Below, piece after piece: positions 25,441-33,039 of a DNA stretch of 64,000 nucleotides. Numbering within the stretch: the stretch's first letter is position 1; every line of letters begins with the position of its first letter. The translations under genes and the position numbers were made by a program. The notes beneath the pieces are model-generated. The model searched no databases. It was not told where the DNA came from and worked only from the letters and a program-made list of their open reading frames with translations. This DNA comes from Mycolicibacterium sp. TY81 (GTDB lineage Bacteria > Actinomycetota > Actinomycetes > Mycobacteriales > Mycobacteriaceae): the NCBI RefSeq assembly GCF_018326285.1, contig NZ_AP023362.1, positions 5,580,001-5,644,000 of the forward strand, written 5' to 3'.

Positions 25441-25444
25441 CGAC

Positions 25445-25936
25445 TCAGCCGAGCCGCGTCCAGAGGCAATAGCCGGAGAACTCGACCGAGGACGCGGTGG
25501 GCGCCACGTCGAAGTGCAGCGTTTGGTCCGGTCCGCCGTCGGTCGCCACGGGCGCGCTGACCACACCGGCGCTGATCACCGCGCGCTGCTCGACATGGCA
25601 TCGGTTCCCAGGACCGAGCGGCGTGCCACTCCACTTGCCGGACATCAGGTTTGGATTACGCATGCCCTGACCGTGCAGGGCGATGACGGGGCCGGTGCTC
25701 CACCAACGGTCGCTGGGTTCCGCGGGTAGTGCGACGGGCTGCCAGCGCCCTTCGTGGCACTGCAGCGGGGTGTTGGCGCCCGACCTGGGCGCCGGCGTCG
25801 TCGGCATGGTGGTGGCTTCGTCCGCCGTCGGCGGACACGGCTGATCCTGTTGTGGCGCAACGGGATCAGCCGCGCAGAGGGGCGCGACCGCGGTCGCCAG
25901 GGCGACTGCGGCCATCGCGACGGTCGTGCGAATCAT
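25445..25936 (-). CDS. Secreted hypothetical protein
   Basis: 163 residues with a signal peptide (VAMAAVALATAVAPLCAA, cleavage near AA-DP), a Pro/Thr/Gln-rich linker, and a beta-rich domain with cysteines at CHEGRW, NRCHVEQ and GYCLWT. It probably forms one or two disulfides outside the cell. No known family was recognised. It lies three bases downstream of the large DUF4185 gene on the same strand and so is probably its co-transcribed partner; it ends four bases from the convergent AraC gene. Confidence 0.72.
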   Translation of the reverse strand: MIRTTVAMAAVALATAVAPLCAADPVAPQQDQPCPPTADEATTMPTTPAPRSGANTPLQCHEGRWQPVALPAEPSDRWWSTGPVIALHGQGMRNPNLMSGKWSGTPLGPGNRCHVEQRAVISAGVVSAPVATDGGPDQTLHFDVAPTASSVEFSGYCLWTRLG

Positions 25937-25938
25937 GG

Positions 25939-27981
25939 CTACAGCTTCGTCAGATCGGTCTTCATCAGCATGACGTTGTACTCACTCCACAGTGACAGGT
26001 TCCAGTACAAGTCGGTACCCGTGCCCAGGGTCGACGGCGACCAGGGTTGCATCATGGGCGCGTAGATGCCGCCGTTCTGTTGCGGTATCAGCACGGTGGC
26101 CGCCGACCACGTGCCCTGTGGGGCGTCGGCGGTGCGCAGCACGACGTTGTTGAACTGGTCGGCGTAGAGCGTCACGTACTTGCCGAGCGTCGGGTTGTAC
26201 TGCACCGACATCTCGCTGACCTGGTTGCCCGGCTTGCCGATGCCACACGCGCCGGTGTCCCTGCCGAACACCACGCCGGCCTTCGACGGGTCCTTGTACC
26301 AGCCCTGTTTGATCGCACCGATGCCGAACCAGCCGCCTGCGCTGCCCTTGTTGTAGTACTCGTACTTCGACACGTCGAGGATGTCGGCTTCGGCCACCCG
26401 CGAGATGTAGGCCGCTCCGCCACGGCCGTTCGGGGTGCCATACGAGTAGACGTAGCCGTCCCCCGGACGAACCAGGGCCGCCTGCTGGAAATTGGCGTTG
26501 CCGCCCCAGTTCTGGCGGACGCTCTGCGGTGCGATGGTCCAGTTCTCGCCGTTGTCGGTCGAGTAGGCCATCGCCGAGTAGTTCGTCGTCCATTGCCCGG
26601 GCGCGCCCCACTGCTTGACCGACATGAAGCTGAGGTACTGGGTGGCGCCGAACTGGGTGCCCGGCGTCGGCACCGAGATGCCGGAGGTCGGGATCAGCGT
26701 CACCCCGGACGGTAGACCCGCCGGGAGTTTGGCGGGCAGGATGATCTGGCGTGCTGTCGTCGGCGACGACAGCGGCGTACCGCCGAACATGTTGCCGTTG
26801 AACCACTGACCGGCCGGGATCGAGATGCCGTCGGCGAGGTTGGCATCCGACGAGCGGAACAGGATGTTGTTGAGCCAGTTCCCGGTCATGTTGGGGCCGC
26901 TGAAGGTGTCGCCGAACGCCATCAACACCTGGTGCTCGTTGATCGGGGTGCTGGGATCGTCGGCGATGCCGTTGTCCCACGCGGTGCCGACGTCGGTGCC
27001 CCAGACGCCGAACCGGTTGTAGGTGTCGTTGGGCGCGAAGTTACCCGTCACCCAGTCGACGAAACTCGTCGAGGGACTGAGCTGTTGACCCGGTGTGGGC
27101 CAGGCCGGCCGCGGGTTCATGACCGTGGTGAGTGCGGCCATGGGATTGCTCAGCACCTGGCCGGTGGTGGTGAGTGCGCTGACGACGTTCTGCGGCTTGA
27201 TCGCCGTCAGGAGGTTGTCGATCTCTTTGCGCGCGAACGCCAGCACGGTCCACGCCAGCGTCGGCTGGGCCGGGCTGCCGAACGGGTTGAACGCCCAATT
27301 CAGCGCGCCGGACACGGCTTTCATCACGGCGGCCACCGGGTTGGTCGGCTTGACCGTGGGTGCGGTGACGTTGGGGGTGAGCAGGTTCGTCGTCGCCGAC
27401 ACCGGGCTCGGCGACGCCGTGACCGCACTGGTGGTGACCTTCATGACCGTGGGTGCGACGGCCGCCACGCTAACCGGCTTGGGCGCCGCGGTCTGCTGGG
27501 CGGCCAGCGGCTTGGCGGCGGGCTTGTCCGGAGTCAGCTGTGGACGTTTCGGGGTTTTCGGGACCGTCGCGGTGTCGCTCGGGTTGTCGTTCTTCGGCTT
27601 GTTCGTGCGCTCACGGCCCTTGGCCGGTGGCTTGGTGGGTTTGTCGGTCTTGGGTTCGGGCGTGGTCTCGGCCTTGGGATCGGACTTGGGATCGGCCTTG
27701 GGGTCGGACGAGCTGTCGCCGGTGCTGCCCGCGGCCGGAGTCTCGGTCTTGTCGCCGCCCTTCTTGGGCCGGGGCTTGTCGCGACGCGGCTTGGTGGGGC
27801 TGCCCGAAGTGCCGGACGCGCCGGCGTTCTCGCCTGTCGTGGACGTGGCCGCCGGGCCGGCGGGCGTTCCTGATTCAGTCTGGTCGGCCCATGCGACGCC
27901 TTGGCCCGATGCGATCGCGGTTCCGATGCCGAGTGCGACGGCGAGCCTTCCGACCCGGCCGATGTAGCGTGCGGCGCTCAT
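25939..27981 (-). CDS. Secreted DUF4185 protein with long low-complexity linker
   Basis: 680 residues. A signal peptide (LAVALGIGTAIASGQGVAWA) is followed by a Pro/Lys/Thr/Asp-rich region to about residue 185, with short DPK-type repeats at about residues 92-110, then a spacer including a conserved mycobacterial segment (WAFNPFGSPAQPTLAW). The C-terminal domain of about 400 residues (VWGTDVGTAWDNG, LMAFGDTFSG, YSTDNGENWTIAP, VSEMSVQYNPTLGKYVTLY) is the DUF4185 five-bladed-propeller type. Members of DUF4185 were recently assigned as endo-D-arabinofuranases (GH183), acting on the arabinan of mycobacterial arabinogalactan, so cell-wall arabinan remodelling is a reasonable guess. Confidence 0.8.
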   Translation of the reverse strand: MSAARYIGRVGRLAVALGIGTAIASGQGVAWADQTESGTPAGPAATSTTGENAGASGTSGSPTKPRRDKPRPKKGGDKTETPAAGSTGDSSSDPKADPKSDPKAETTPEPKTDKPTKPPAKGRERTNKPKNDNPSDTATVPKTPKRPQLTPDKPAAKPLAAQQTAAPKPVSVAAVAPTVMKVTTSAVTASPSPVSATTNLLTPNVTAPTVKPTNPVAAVMKAVSGALNWAFNPFGSPAQPTLAWTVLAFARKEIDNLLTAIKPQNVVSALTTTGQVLSNPMAALTTVMNPRPAWPTPGQQLSPSTSFVDWVTGNFAPNDTYNRFGVWGTDVGTAWDNGIADDPSTPINEHQVLMAFGDTFSGPNMTGNWLNNILFRSSDANLADGISIPAGQWFNGNMFGGTPLSSPTTARQIILPAKLPAGLPSGVTLIPTSGISVPTPGTQFGATQYLSFMSVKQWGAPGQWTTNYSAMAYSTDNGENWTIAPQSVRQNWGGNANFQQAALVRPGDGYVYSYGTPNGRGGAAYISRVAEADILDVSKYEYYNKGSAGGWFGIGAIKQGWYKDPSKAGVVFGRDTGACGIGKPGNQVSEMSVQYNPTLGKYVTLYADQFNNVVLRTADAPQGTWSAATVLIPQQNGGIYAPMMQPWSPSTLGTGTDLYWNLSLWSEYNVMLMKTDLTKL

Positions 27982-27994
27982 CGTGTCTCCCTGC

Positions 27995-28021
27995 TGTTCC
28001 AGCTAATTAACCTATGGAACA
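27995..28021. promoter_or_regulatory. Dyad upstream of the DUF4185 gene
   Basis: TGTTCCA (27995-28001) and TGGAACA (28015-28021) form a perfect 7-bp inverted repeat around an AT-rich 13-base centre that includes TTAATTA, starting 14 bases upstream of the start codon. Candidate operator; the binding protein is unknown. Confidence 0.4.
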
Positions 28022-28075
28022 ACATCGGCTCGCGCCGCGGGAGATTTTCGCCGGGGTTGTTTCCGTCTCGATACG

Positions 28076-28441
28076 TCAGCGGAGCAGGCCGGCCTCGCGG
28101 AGCGCGTCCTCGTACAACTCGATGGCGTGGTCGATGCCGCGATCGACCCAGCTGTCGACGAAGGCCACCCGGTCGGCGATCAGCTGGATTCCGGTGGCCC
28201 AGCGCTCGAAATCCCCAGTGCGGCGCAGGATGTCGATCTGGACGCGGGTGCCCTTGATGTGGATGAACCCGCCCAGCTCGGTCGTCTGCGGGCGTAGCAC
28301 CGTGACGTCGAAGCCTTCGATCCGGCCGTCGTCGACGAGGGCCTGCAGGTAGCCGCGGGCGTCGCGCAGCGCCGCGAGGGCATGCAGTTCCCGTCCCGGG
28401 GTGGGCAGTCCCCAGGCAATCCAGATTCCGGTCTCGGACAT
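28076..28441 (-). CDS. Conserved hypothetical protein (121 aa)
   Basis: A small soluble protein with a strong initial strand (IWIAWGLPTPGRE), a helix (HALAALRDARGYLQALVDDG), further strands (FDVTVLRP, GGFIHIKGT) and a C-terminal amphipathic helix. The pattern suggests a compact alpha/beta fold, possibly of the ferredoxin-like dimeric barrel kind, but no known family was recognised. It begins six bases after the stop of the ThrE-type exporter on the same strand, so they are probably co-transcribed. Confidence 0.65.
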   Translation of the reverse strand: MSETGIWIAWGLPTPGRELHALAALRDARGYLQALVDDGRIEGFDVTVLRPQTTELGGFIHIKGTRVQIDILRRTGDFERWATGIQLIADRVAFVDSWVDRGIDHAIELYEDALREAGLLR

Positions 28442-28447
28442 GGCGCC

Positions 28448-29845
28448 TTACGCTACGCGCGAGCCGAGCAGTCGGCGGGGAAGACGCGGACGCCGCATGG
28501 TGCGCGCCACCCATTCTCCGAGGGTCACCCCGGCGGCCAGCGTGCAACCGACCATGACGGCGGTGAACAGATTTGAGATGGCCGCCAGGGTCTGGCCGGC
28601 CATGATCTCGGACAGCCCGCGGTAGACGGCGAGACCGGGCACCAGCGGAGTGATGCCGGCGACGGCGACGATGATCGGCGGGACGACGGCGCGCCGCGCC
28701 AGCAGGCCGCCGGCCAGGCCGACGACGGTGGCGGCGACCGCGGAGGCCACGATCGGGCCGAGCCCCGCGTTCAGGATCGACCCGACCAGACCCGCGCCGA
28801 CAGCGCCCGACGCGAACGAGGTGGTGAGCGCTTTCAGCGACGCGTAGCTGGCGAGCGCGAAGGCCGCCGACGCCAGGCCGCCGGTGAGCACCATGATCGG
28901 CAGCGGCGCATAGGGGAGCACCTCCTGCTGCATCGGCGGCAGGCTCGCGCCGAGGGTGCTGGTCAGTCGCAGCGCGATGCCCACGCCGCCGACCAGGCCC
29001 GCGGTGTAGACCATCACCTCGATGAACCGGCCGGCCGCTGTGACGGGCGCACCCGTGATGGCGTCCTGCACCGAACCGACGAGCGACAGCCCGGCCATGA
29101 GCACGATGATGCCGGACACGATGATGCGGTACGGCGCGACGATGGCGCTGTGCTCGATGGCCAGCTTGTAGATGAACGCGGCCGGGACCGTCGCCATGAA
29201 ACCGCCCATGACCTGCTGGAAGAAGTAGGGCAGCCCGAGCTTGCCGAGAGAGACGTTGGTTCCGTAGATCGCGGCGGTGGTCACGAACGAGACGACGGCG
29301 AGCGTCGGGCTGCCGCCGAGCATGAGCGTCACCGCGGCCGCCATCAGCGCCCAACCCGACAGCGCGACCTTGCGTGAATACGGATGGTCGGCGGCGACGA
29401 TGTGGTCCAAGGCCGCGCGGGCGGGCTTGAGGCCGAGGTGGCCGCGGCCGATCTGCCGCAGCAGCGTGTCCACCTGCTCGAGCCGGGTGTAGTCCAGCGA
29501 GCGGTACTTCACCGTGCGCATGTAGTTGGTCGGCGGCAGTCCCGGACCGCGGCGGGCAGAGACGTGGATGGCGTTGTAGGTGACGTCGACGGCGCAGTCC
29601 GGCAGCCCGTAGGTCGCGGCGACGAACGCGATCTGCTTACTGGTGTCAATGGCACCGGTGCCGGAGTCCAGCAGCACCTCGCCGACGTTCATCGCCAGCT
29701 CGACCACTTCGGTGACGGCGCGCTCGTCGCTCAGGTCGACGGGCTGTGCCGGTGCGATGACGGGCAGTCCCGCGGTGTCGGCGGTGGACGGCCGGTCACC
29801 GAGAATTCGCCGCCGCGCGGAGGCGACGCGATCACGCAGTGTCAC
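28448..29845 (-). CDS. ThrE-family threonine/serine exporter
   Basis: 465 residues. The N-terminal soluble part (about 1-150) has the ThrE family signature VGEVLLDSGTGAIDTSKQI and YRSLDYTRLEQVDTLLRQI. The rest has about ten hydrophobic helices in two sets, matching DUF1212 and DUF3815 domains. Members export threonine and serine by proton motive force. GTG at 29845 (VTLRDRVASARRRI) was chosen since the 21 residues before it look non-coding; the site upstream has no strong ribosome-binding sequence. M. tuberculosis Rv3737 is of this kind. Confidence 0.83.
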   Translation of the reverse strand: MTLRDRVASARRRILGDRPSTADTAGLPVIAPAQPVDLSDERAVTEVVELAMNVGEVLLDSGTGAIDTSKQIAFVAATYGLPDCAVDVTYNAIHVSARRGPGLPPTNYMRTVKYRSLDYTRLEQVDTLLRQIGRGHLGLKPARAALDHIVAADHPYSRKVALSGWALMAAAVTLMLGGSPTLAVVSFVTTAAIYGTNVSLGKLGLPYFFQQVMGGFMATVPAAFIYKLAIEHSAIVAPYRIIVSGIIVLMAGLSLVGSVQDAITGAPVTAAGRFIEVMVYTAGLVGGVGIALRLTSTLGASLPPMQQEVLPYAPLPIMVLTGGLASAAFALASYASLKALTTSFASGAVGAGLVGSILNAGLGPIVASAVAATVVGLAGGLLARRAVVPPIIVAVAGITPLVPGLAVYRGLSEIMAGQTLAAISNLFTAVMVGCTLAAGVTLGEWVARTMRRPRLPRRLLGSRVA

Positions 29846-29979
29846 AACAGAATCGTAGGTCCCAGGTGTGAACCGCCAGCATTTGCGCGGTGCCGTGTGC
29901 CAGATCACGGCCGGGCGACGTTCGGTTGGCCGTCGGTCCGCCGACTACACCTTGCGAACGCGTTCAGAGGGGAGTCGGC

Positions 29980-30123
29980 GTGAGGGACTTTCGGCCGGGC
30001 GGCCGATGGTGGCGGCGGTCGGCCCGCTGGTGGCCGGTGGTGGTGGCGTTGTTGGTCACGGTCGCCCTCGCGATCGCCGGCGAGCATTGGTTGGCGGTCC
30101 TCGCCGGTCACCGGCTGAAGTGA
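29980..30123 (+). CDS. Possible small membrane protein (47 aa)
   Basis: A short frame starting at GTG 29980 with AGGGGAG about eight bases upstream. The product has a basic, tryptophan-rich N-terminus (GGRWWRRSARWWP) and one transmembrane helix (VVVALLVTVALAIAG), the usual form of small single-pass regulators or subunits of membrane proteins. No homologue was recognised. The rest of the 29846-30193 stretch holds nothing else I can name. Confidence 0.5.
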   Translation: MRDFRPGGRWWRRSARWWPVVVALLVTVALAIAGEHWLAVLAGHRLK

Positions 30124-30193
30124 TGCCCGCCGCATCACCGGGCATGTGCAGGAACCGCCGACCTAGGATTGAGGTCAGCGTGGGGCGAGGGGG

Positions 30194-31426
30194 ATGAAGG
30201 TGACCGACGATCCGGTGATCGCGCAGTTGTTGCAAGCGGTCGAGCAGAGTCCGGACGCACTGGCTCTGCGCCTGCACCTGGCAGGACTGCTGGCGGAACG
30301 GGGCCGGCACGCCGAGGCGTTGACGCACTGCGGTGCGGTGCTGGCCGCCGACCCGACCGACACCACGGCGCAGGGCTTGTTGCAGCAATGCACCGCGGCG
30401 CTTGCTGCCCCGGCACCACCGCCGGAATCTGTTGTACCGCAACCAAAGCCATCGTTCGACTGGGAAGCGGCGGAGGACCAGGTATCCGACATCATCAAGC
30501 CGGCGTTCGTCGACGAACCCGCTCAGGCAGTGGGTGAGGACGACTTCGAGGCGGTTACCCGCAGCGAAGTCCGGCTCGCCGACGTCGGTGGCATGGACGC
30601 TGTCAAGAAACAACTCGAGCTCTCGCTGCTCGGGCCGCTGCGTAACCCTGAGTTGATGAAGGCCTACAAGATGTCGGCGCGCGGCGGTCTGCTGCTCTAC
30701 GGACCGCCCGGGTGCGGGAAGTCGTTCATCGCCAAGGCGGTGTCGGGCGAGTTGGGCGCGAACTTCTATCAGGTCGGCATCGCGGACGTGTTGCACCGAT
30801 GGTTCGGTGAGAGCGAGCGCAGCATCCGCTCGGTCTTCGACACTGCGCGGCGCAACGCGCCCTGTGTGCTGTTCTTCGACGAGGTCGACGCACTGGGCCA
30901 CCGCCGGTCCGCGTTGAGCGGTACGTCCGGCATCCGGACCATCGTCAACACGCTTCTGGAGGAACTGGATTCGGCATCGGCCAGCAACGACGGTGTGTAC
31001 ATCCTGGGCGCCACCAACGCGCCGTGGGATGTCGACGCGGCGCTGCGCCGACCGGGACGTTTCGACCGGATGGTCTTCGTCGGTCTGCCCGACACCGAGG
31101 CCCGGGCCAGCATCGGGCGACTGCATCTGCAGGATCGCCCGATCGAGGGAATCGACCTGTCCGCATTGGCGGCCCGGACGGCAGGATTCTCCGGCGCGGA
31201 TCTGGCTCATGTCTGTGACACCGCAACGCAATTGGCGATGGCCGACTCACTGCACACCGGGCAGGTCCGGCCGGTGCGGATGTCCGATGTGGAGGCGGCG
31301 CTGCGGCAGGTTCGCCCGTCGACCGGTCCGTGGTTCGATACGGCGCGCAACGTCGTCGAATTCGGCAATCGCGACGGCACCTACGACGAACTGGCGAAGT
31401 ACCTGCGTCGCAACAAGATTCGGTGA
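30194..31426 (+). CDS. AAA ATPase with N-terminal TPR-like segment
   Basis: 410 residues. The first 70 residues form helical pairs of TPR type (ALALRLHLAGLLAERGRHAE), a Pro-rich linker follows, and an AAA module of CDC48/katanin style begins with LADVGGMDAVKKQLE. Walker A is GPPGCGKS (170-177), the pore loop WFGESE (about 203-208), Walker B LFFDEVDALG (227-236), and arginine fingers lie in RRPGRFDR. It probably unfolds or remodels proteins in a hexamer. GTG at 30200 is an alternative start, since the G-rich stretch directly abuts the ATG. It overlaps the next gene by four bases. The TPR-plus-AAA plan recalls EccA of type VII secretion, but the AAA subtype differs. Confidence 0.82.
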   Translation: MKVTDDPVIAQLLQAVEQSPDALALRLHLAGLLAERGRHAEALTHCGAVLAADPTDTTAQGLLQQCTAALAAPAPPPESVVPQPKPSFDWEAAEDQVSDIIKPAFVDEPAQAVGEDDFEAVTRSEVRLADVGGMDAVKKQLELSLLGPLRNPELMKAYKMSARGGLLLYGPPGCGKSFIAKAVSGELGANFYQVGIADVLHRWFGESERSIRSVFDTARRNAPCVLFFDEVDALGHRRSALSGTSGIRTIVNTLLEELDSASASNDGVYILGATNAPWDVDAALRRPGRFDRMVFVGLPDTEARASIGRLHLQDRPIEGIDLSALAARTAGFSGADLAHVCDTATQLAMADSLHTGQVRPVRMSDVEAALRQVRPSTGPWFDTARNVVEFGNRDGTYDELAKYLRRNKIR

Positions 31427-32445
31427 CGGCAGAGGCTGTCGATGCCGCGCTGCAGCAGGCGCGGATGTACCTCGACGTCGACAATCATCAGCGCGCCCGC
31501 GAAGTGCTGGCCCATGCGCTGTCGATGGCGCCGGACCATCCGGCCCTGCTGATCTTCGATGCCCAGGCCGCCATCGGGCTCGGCGACTACATCGGCGCCG
31601 AGCGCAGGCTGTATGCGGCGCTGAAATCGGCGCCTGACAACGAGCACGCGATTCGGTTGTACGCGCTGGCGCTTCGCGGACAAGGCCGGTGGCACGAGGC
31701 GAAATGGATGGCCTGGCGCGCGGTATCCGCTGACCCGAACGAGTATCGCACCCACCTGGTGTATGCCCACATCCTCTCCGATGAAGGCTGGCTGGATGCC
31801 GCGCTCACCGAGGTGACCGAAGCGATCCGGCTCGAACCCTCGGATCCCGATCTTTTCGTGTTGCGCGGAAACATCTTTCGGAAGCTGTCGCGCACCGCCG
31901 AATCGGATGCCGAATACACTGCCGCGCTGCGGCTGCAACCCGATCACGCCATCGCGACGCACAACTTGGCAGTCAACCGGATGGCGCGGGGACGGCTACT
32001 GGGCGCGCTGCGGGGCTTCCTCGGCGCCGGCACGCTCGACCCCACCCTCGGCGGTCTGGCACGCAGCAACATCGCACTCGCGATGGCCCGGTGGCTGCGG
32101 TGGTGTACCGCGGGAGTGCTGTTCCTGGTGTGGCTGCTGCTCGTCACGGCGGCCCCGGGCAACACCCTGGGTGTCGGACCCCGGCTCGGGATCGCGGCGG
32201 CGACCATCGGCCTTGGCGCTGCACTCGGAAAGCTGGTGGTCACCGTCGGGCGCCGGACCTTGGCGTCGGCGCTGAAAAGCCGCCCACTGCTGGCGATGCG
32301 CCTTTTGGTCGTTGTCGTCGCGGTGGTCCTGGGGGCCTTGACGGTCGTCAGCCCCCGGCAGTTGGAGGTGGTGCAGATCGGCGCTCCGATGCTGCTCATC
32401 GTCACGCTCGTGCTGGCCTGGGTAGGGCGATTCACGCGGCAGTAG
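31423..32445 (+). CDS. TPR-repeat membrane protein
   Basis: 340 residues from a GTG overlapping the AAA ATPase stop (GTGA). The N-terminal 200 residues hold about five tetratricopeptide repeats (ALQQARMYLDVDNHQRAREV, LALRGQGRWHEAKWMAWRAV, SDEGWLDAALTEVTEAIRL, NIFRKLSRTAESDAEYTAAL). The remainder has four or five transmembrane helices (CTAGVLFLVWLLLVTAA and others to the end). The TPR face is probably cytoplasmic and the likely partner is the ATPase translated just before it. Together they look like a membrane-associated adaptor-unfoldase unit; no named system was recognised. Confidence 0.8.
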   Translation: MTAEAVDAALQQARMYLDVDNHQRAREVLAHALSMAPDHPALLIFDAQAAIGLGDYIGAERRLYAALKSAPDNEHAIRLYALALRGQGRWHEAKWMAWRAVSADPNEYRTHLVYAHILSDEGWLDAALTEVTEAIRLEPSDPDLFVLRGNIFRKLSRTAESDAEYTAALRLQPDHAIATHNLAVNRMARGRLLGALRGFLGAGTLDPTLGGLARSNIALAMARWLRWCTAGVLFLVWLLLVTAAPGNTLGVGPRLGIAAATIGLGAALGKLVVTVGRRTLASALKSRPLLAMRLLVVVVAVVLGALTVVSPRQLEVVQIGAPMLLIVTLVLAWVGRFTRQ

Positions 32446-32467
32446 GCGAATCGAAAGCCGCATCGTC

Positions 32468-32872
32468 TCAGTACGACTGGCCATTGGCGTATCGCTCGCG
32501 ACGGAAGTGGCGGCCGTTGCCGCGGTTGCGGCTCTTGTACGTCGGCAGCTGGGAGTCGCAGTTCGGGCAGACTAATCGCAGGTTCTCGCGTCGGTTGTTC
32601 GTCGGGTCGCCGTCGATGTGGTCCAGTACGAGCGCCAGCGGCAGGTCCTGCCAGGTTGTGTTGCTGGTGCAGATAGCACAGCAACCAGATTGGGCGCCGA
32701 GAAGATAGTCGCGAATGTAGTGGCCTTGGTGACTGTCGATTCGCCCCGCACCCGTCTCGAGCCACCGTTTCGTGCTGGCTTCGCGGCGAGCCACTGCCTG
32801 GCAGGCGTTGCCGCAGTAGACCTTCTGACTGCGCTTCACAAGCGGAGTGCCACAACCAAGGCATGACCTCAT
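32468..32872 (-). CDS. HNH endonuclease-like protein with N-terminal zinc ribbon
   Basis: 134 residues. An N-terminal zinc-knuckle (CLGCG and YCGNAC) precedes an HNH domain: LVLDHIDGDPTNNRRENLRLV then CPNCDSQL, where His, Asn and the final CxxC are the nuclease and structural zinc ligands. A further CCAIC sits before it. Such stand-alone HNH proteins occur in phages, introns and restriction contexts and can nick or cut DNA; no partner restriction or methylase gene is nearby. It lies 44 bases from tRNA-Thr, a common landing site for mobile DNA, but no attachment repeat was found. Confidence 0.82.
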   Translation of the reverse strand: MRSCLGCGTPLVKRSQKVYCGNACQAVARREASTKRWLETGAGRIDSHQGHYIRDYLLGAQSGCCAICTSNTTWQDLPLALVLDHIDGDPTNNRRENLRLVCPNCDSQLPTYKSRNRGNGRHFRRERYANGQSY

Positions 32873-32916
32873 GGGCCGACGTTACGACGGGCCACCGACA
32901 AGTGGTCGCTTCCTTT

Positions 32917-32991
32917 TGGAGCCTCCCGTCGGGATTGAACCGACGACATCCGCTTTACAAGAACGGCGCTCTACCACTGAGCTAGGGAGGC
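32917..32991 (-). tRNA. tRNA-Thr (anticodon TGT)
   Basis: The minus strand reads as a complete cloverleaf: acceptor GCCTCCC/GGGAGGC, D arm with GCTC-AGTGGTAGA-GC, anticodon arm CCGTT-CTTGTAA-AGCGG with anticodon TGT, T arm GTCGG-TTCAATC-CCGAC, discriminator T, and an encoded CCA (32917-32919). It reads ACA codons, with wobble pairing possible. It sits alone between the HNH gene and the decapeptide-repeat gene. Confidence 0.97.
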
Positions 32992-33039
32992 ATGCGGTTC
33001 GAGAAACCTCGAACCGCCCCGAATCCTAACCCGTCAGCT

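Noticed and set aside
32847..33029. 60-codon plus-strand frame across the tRNA
   Set aside because: It runs through a complete tRNA-Thr on the minus strand and has no other support.
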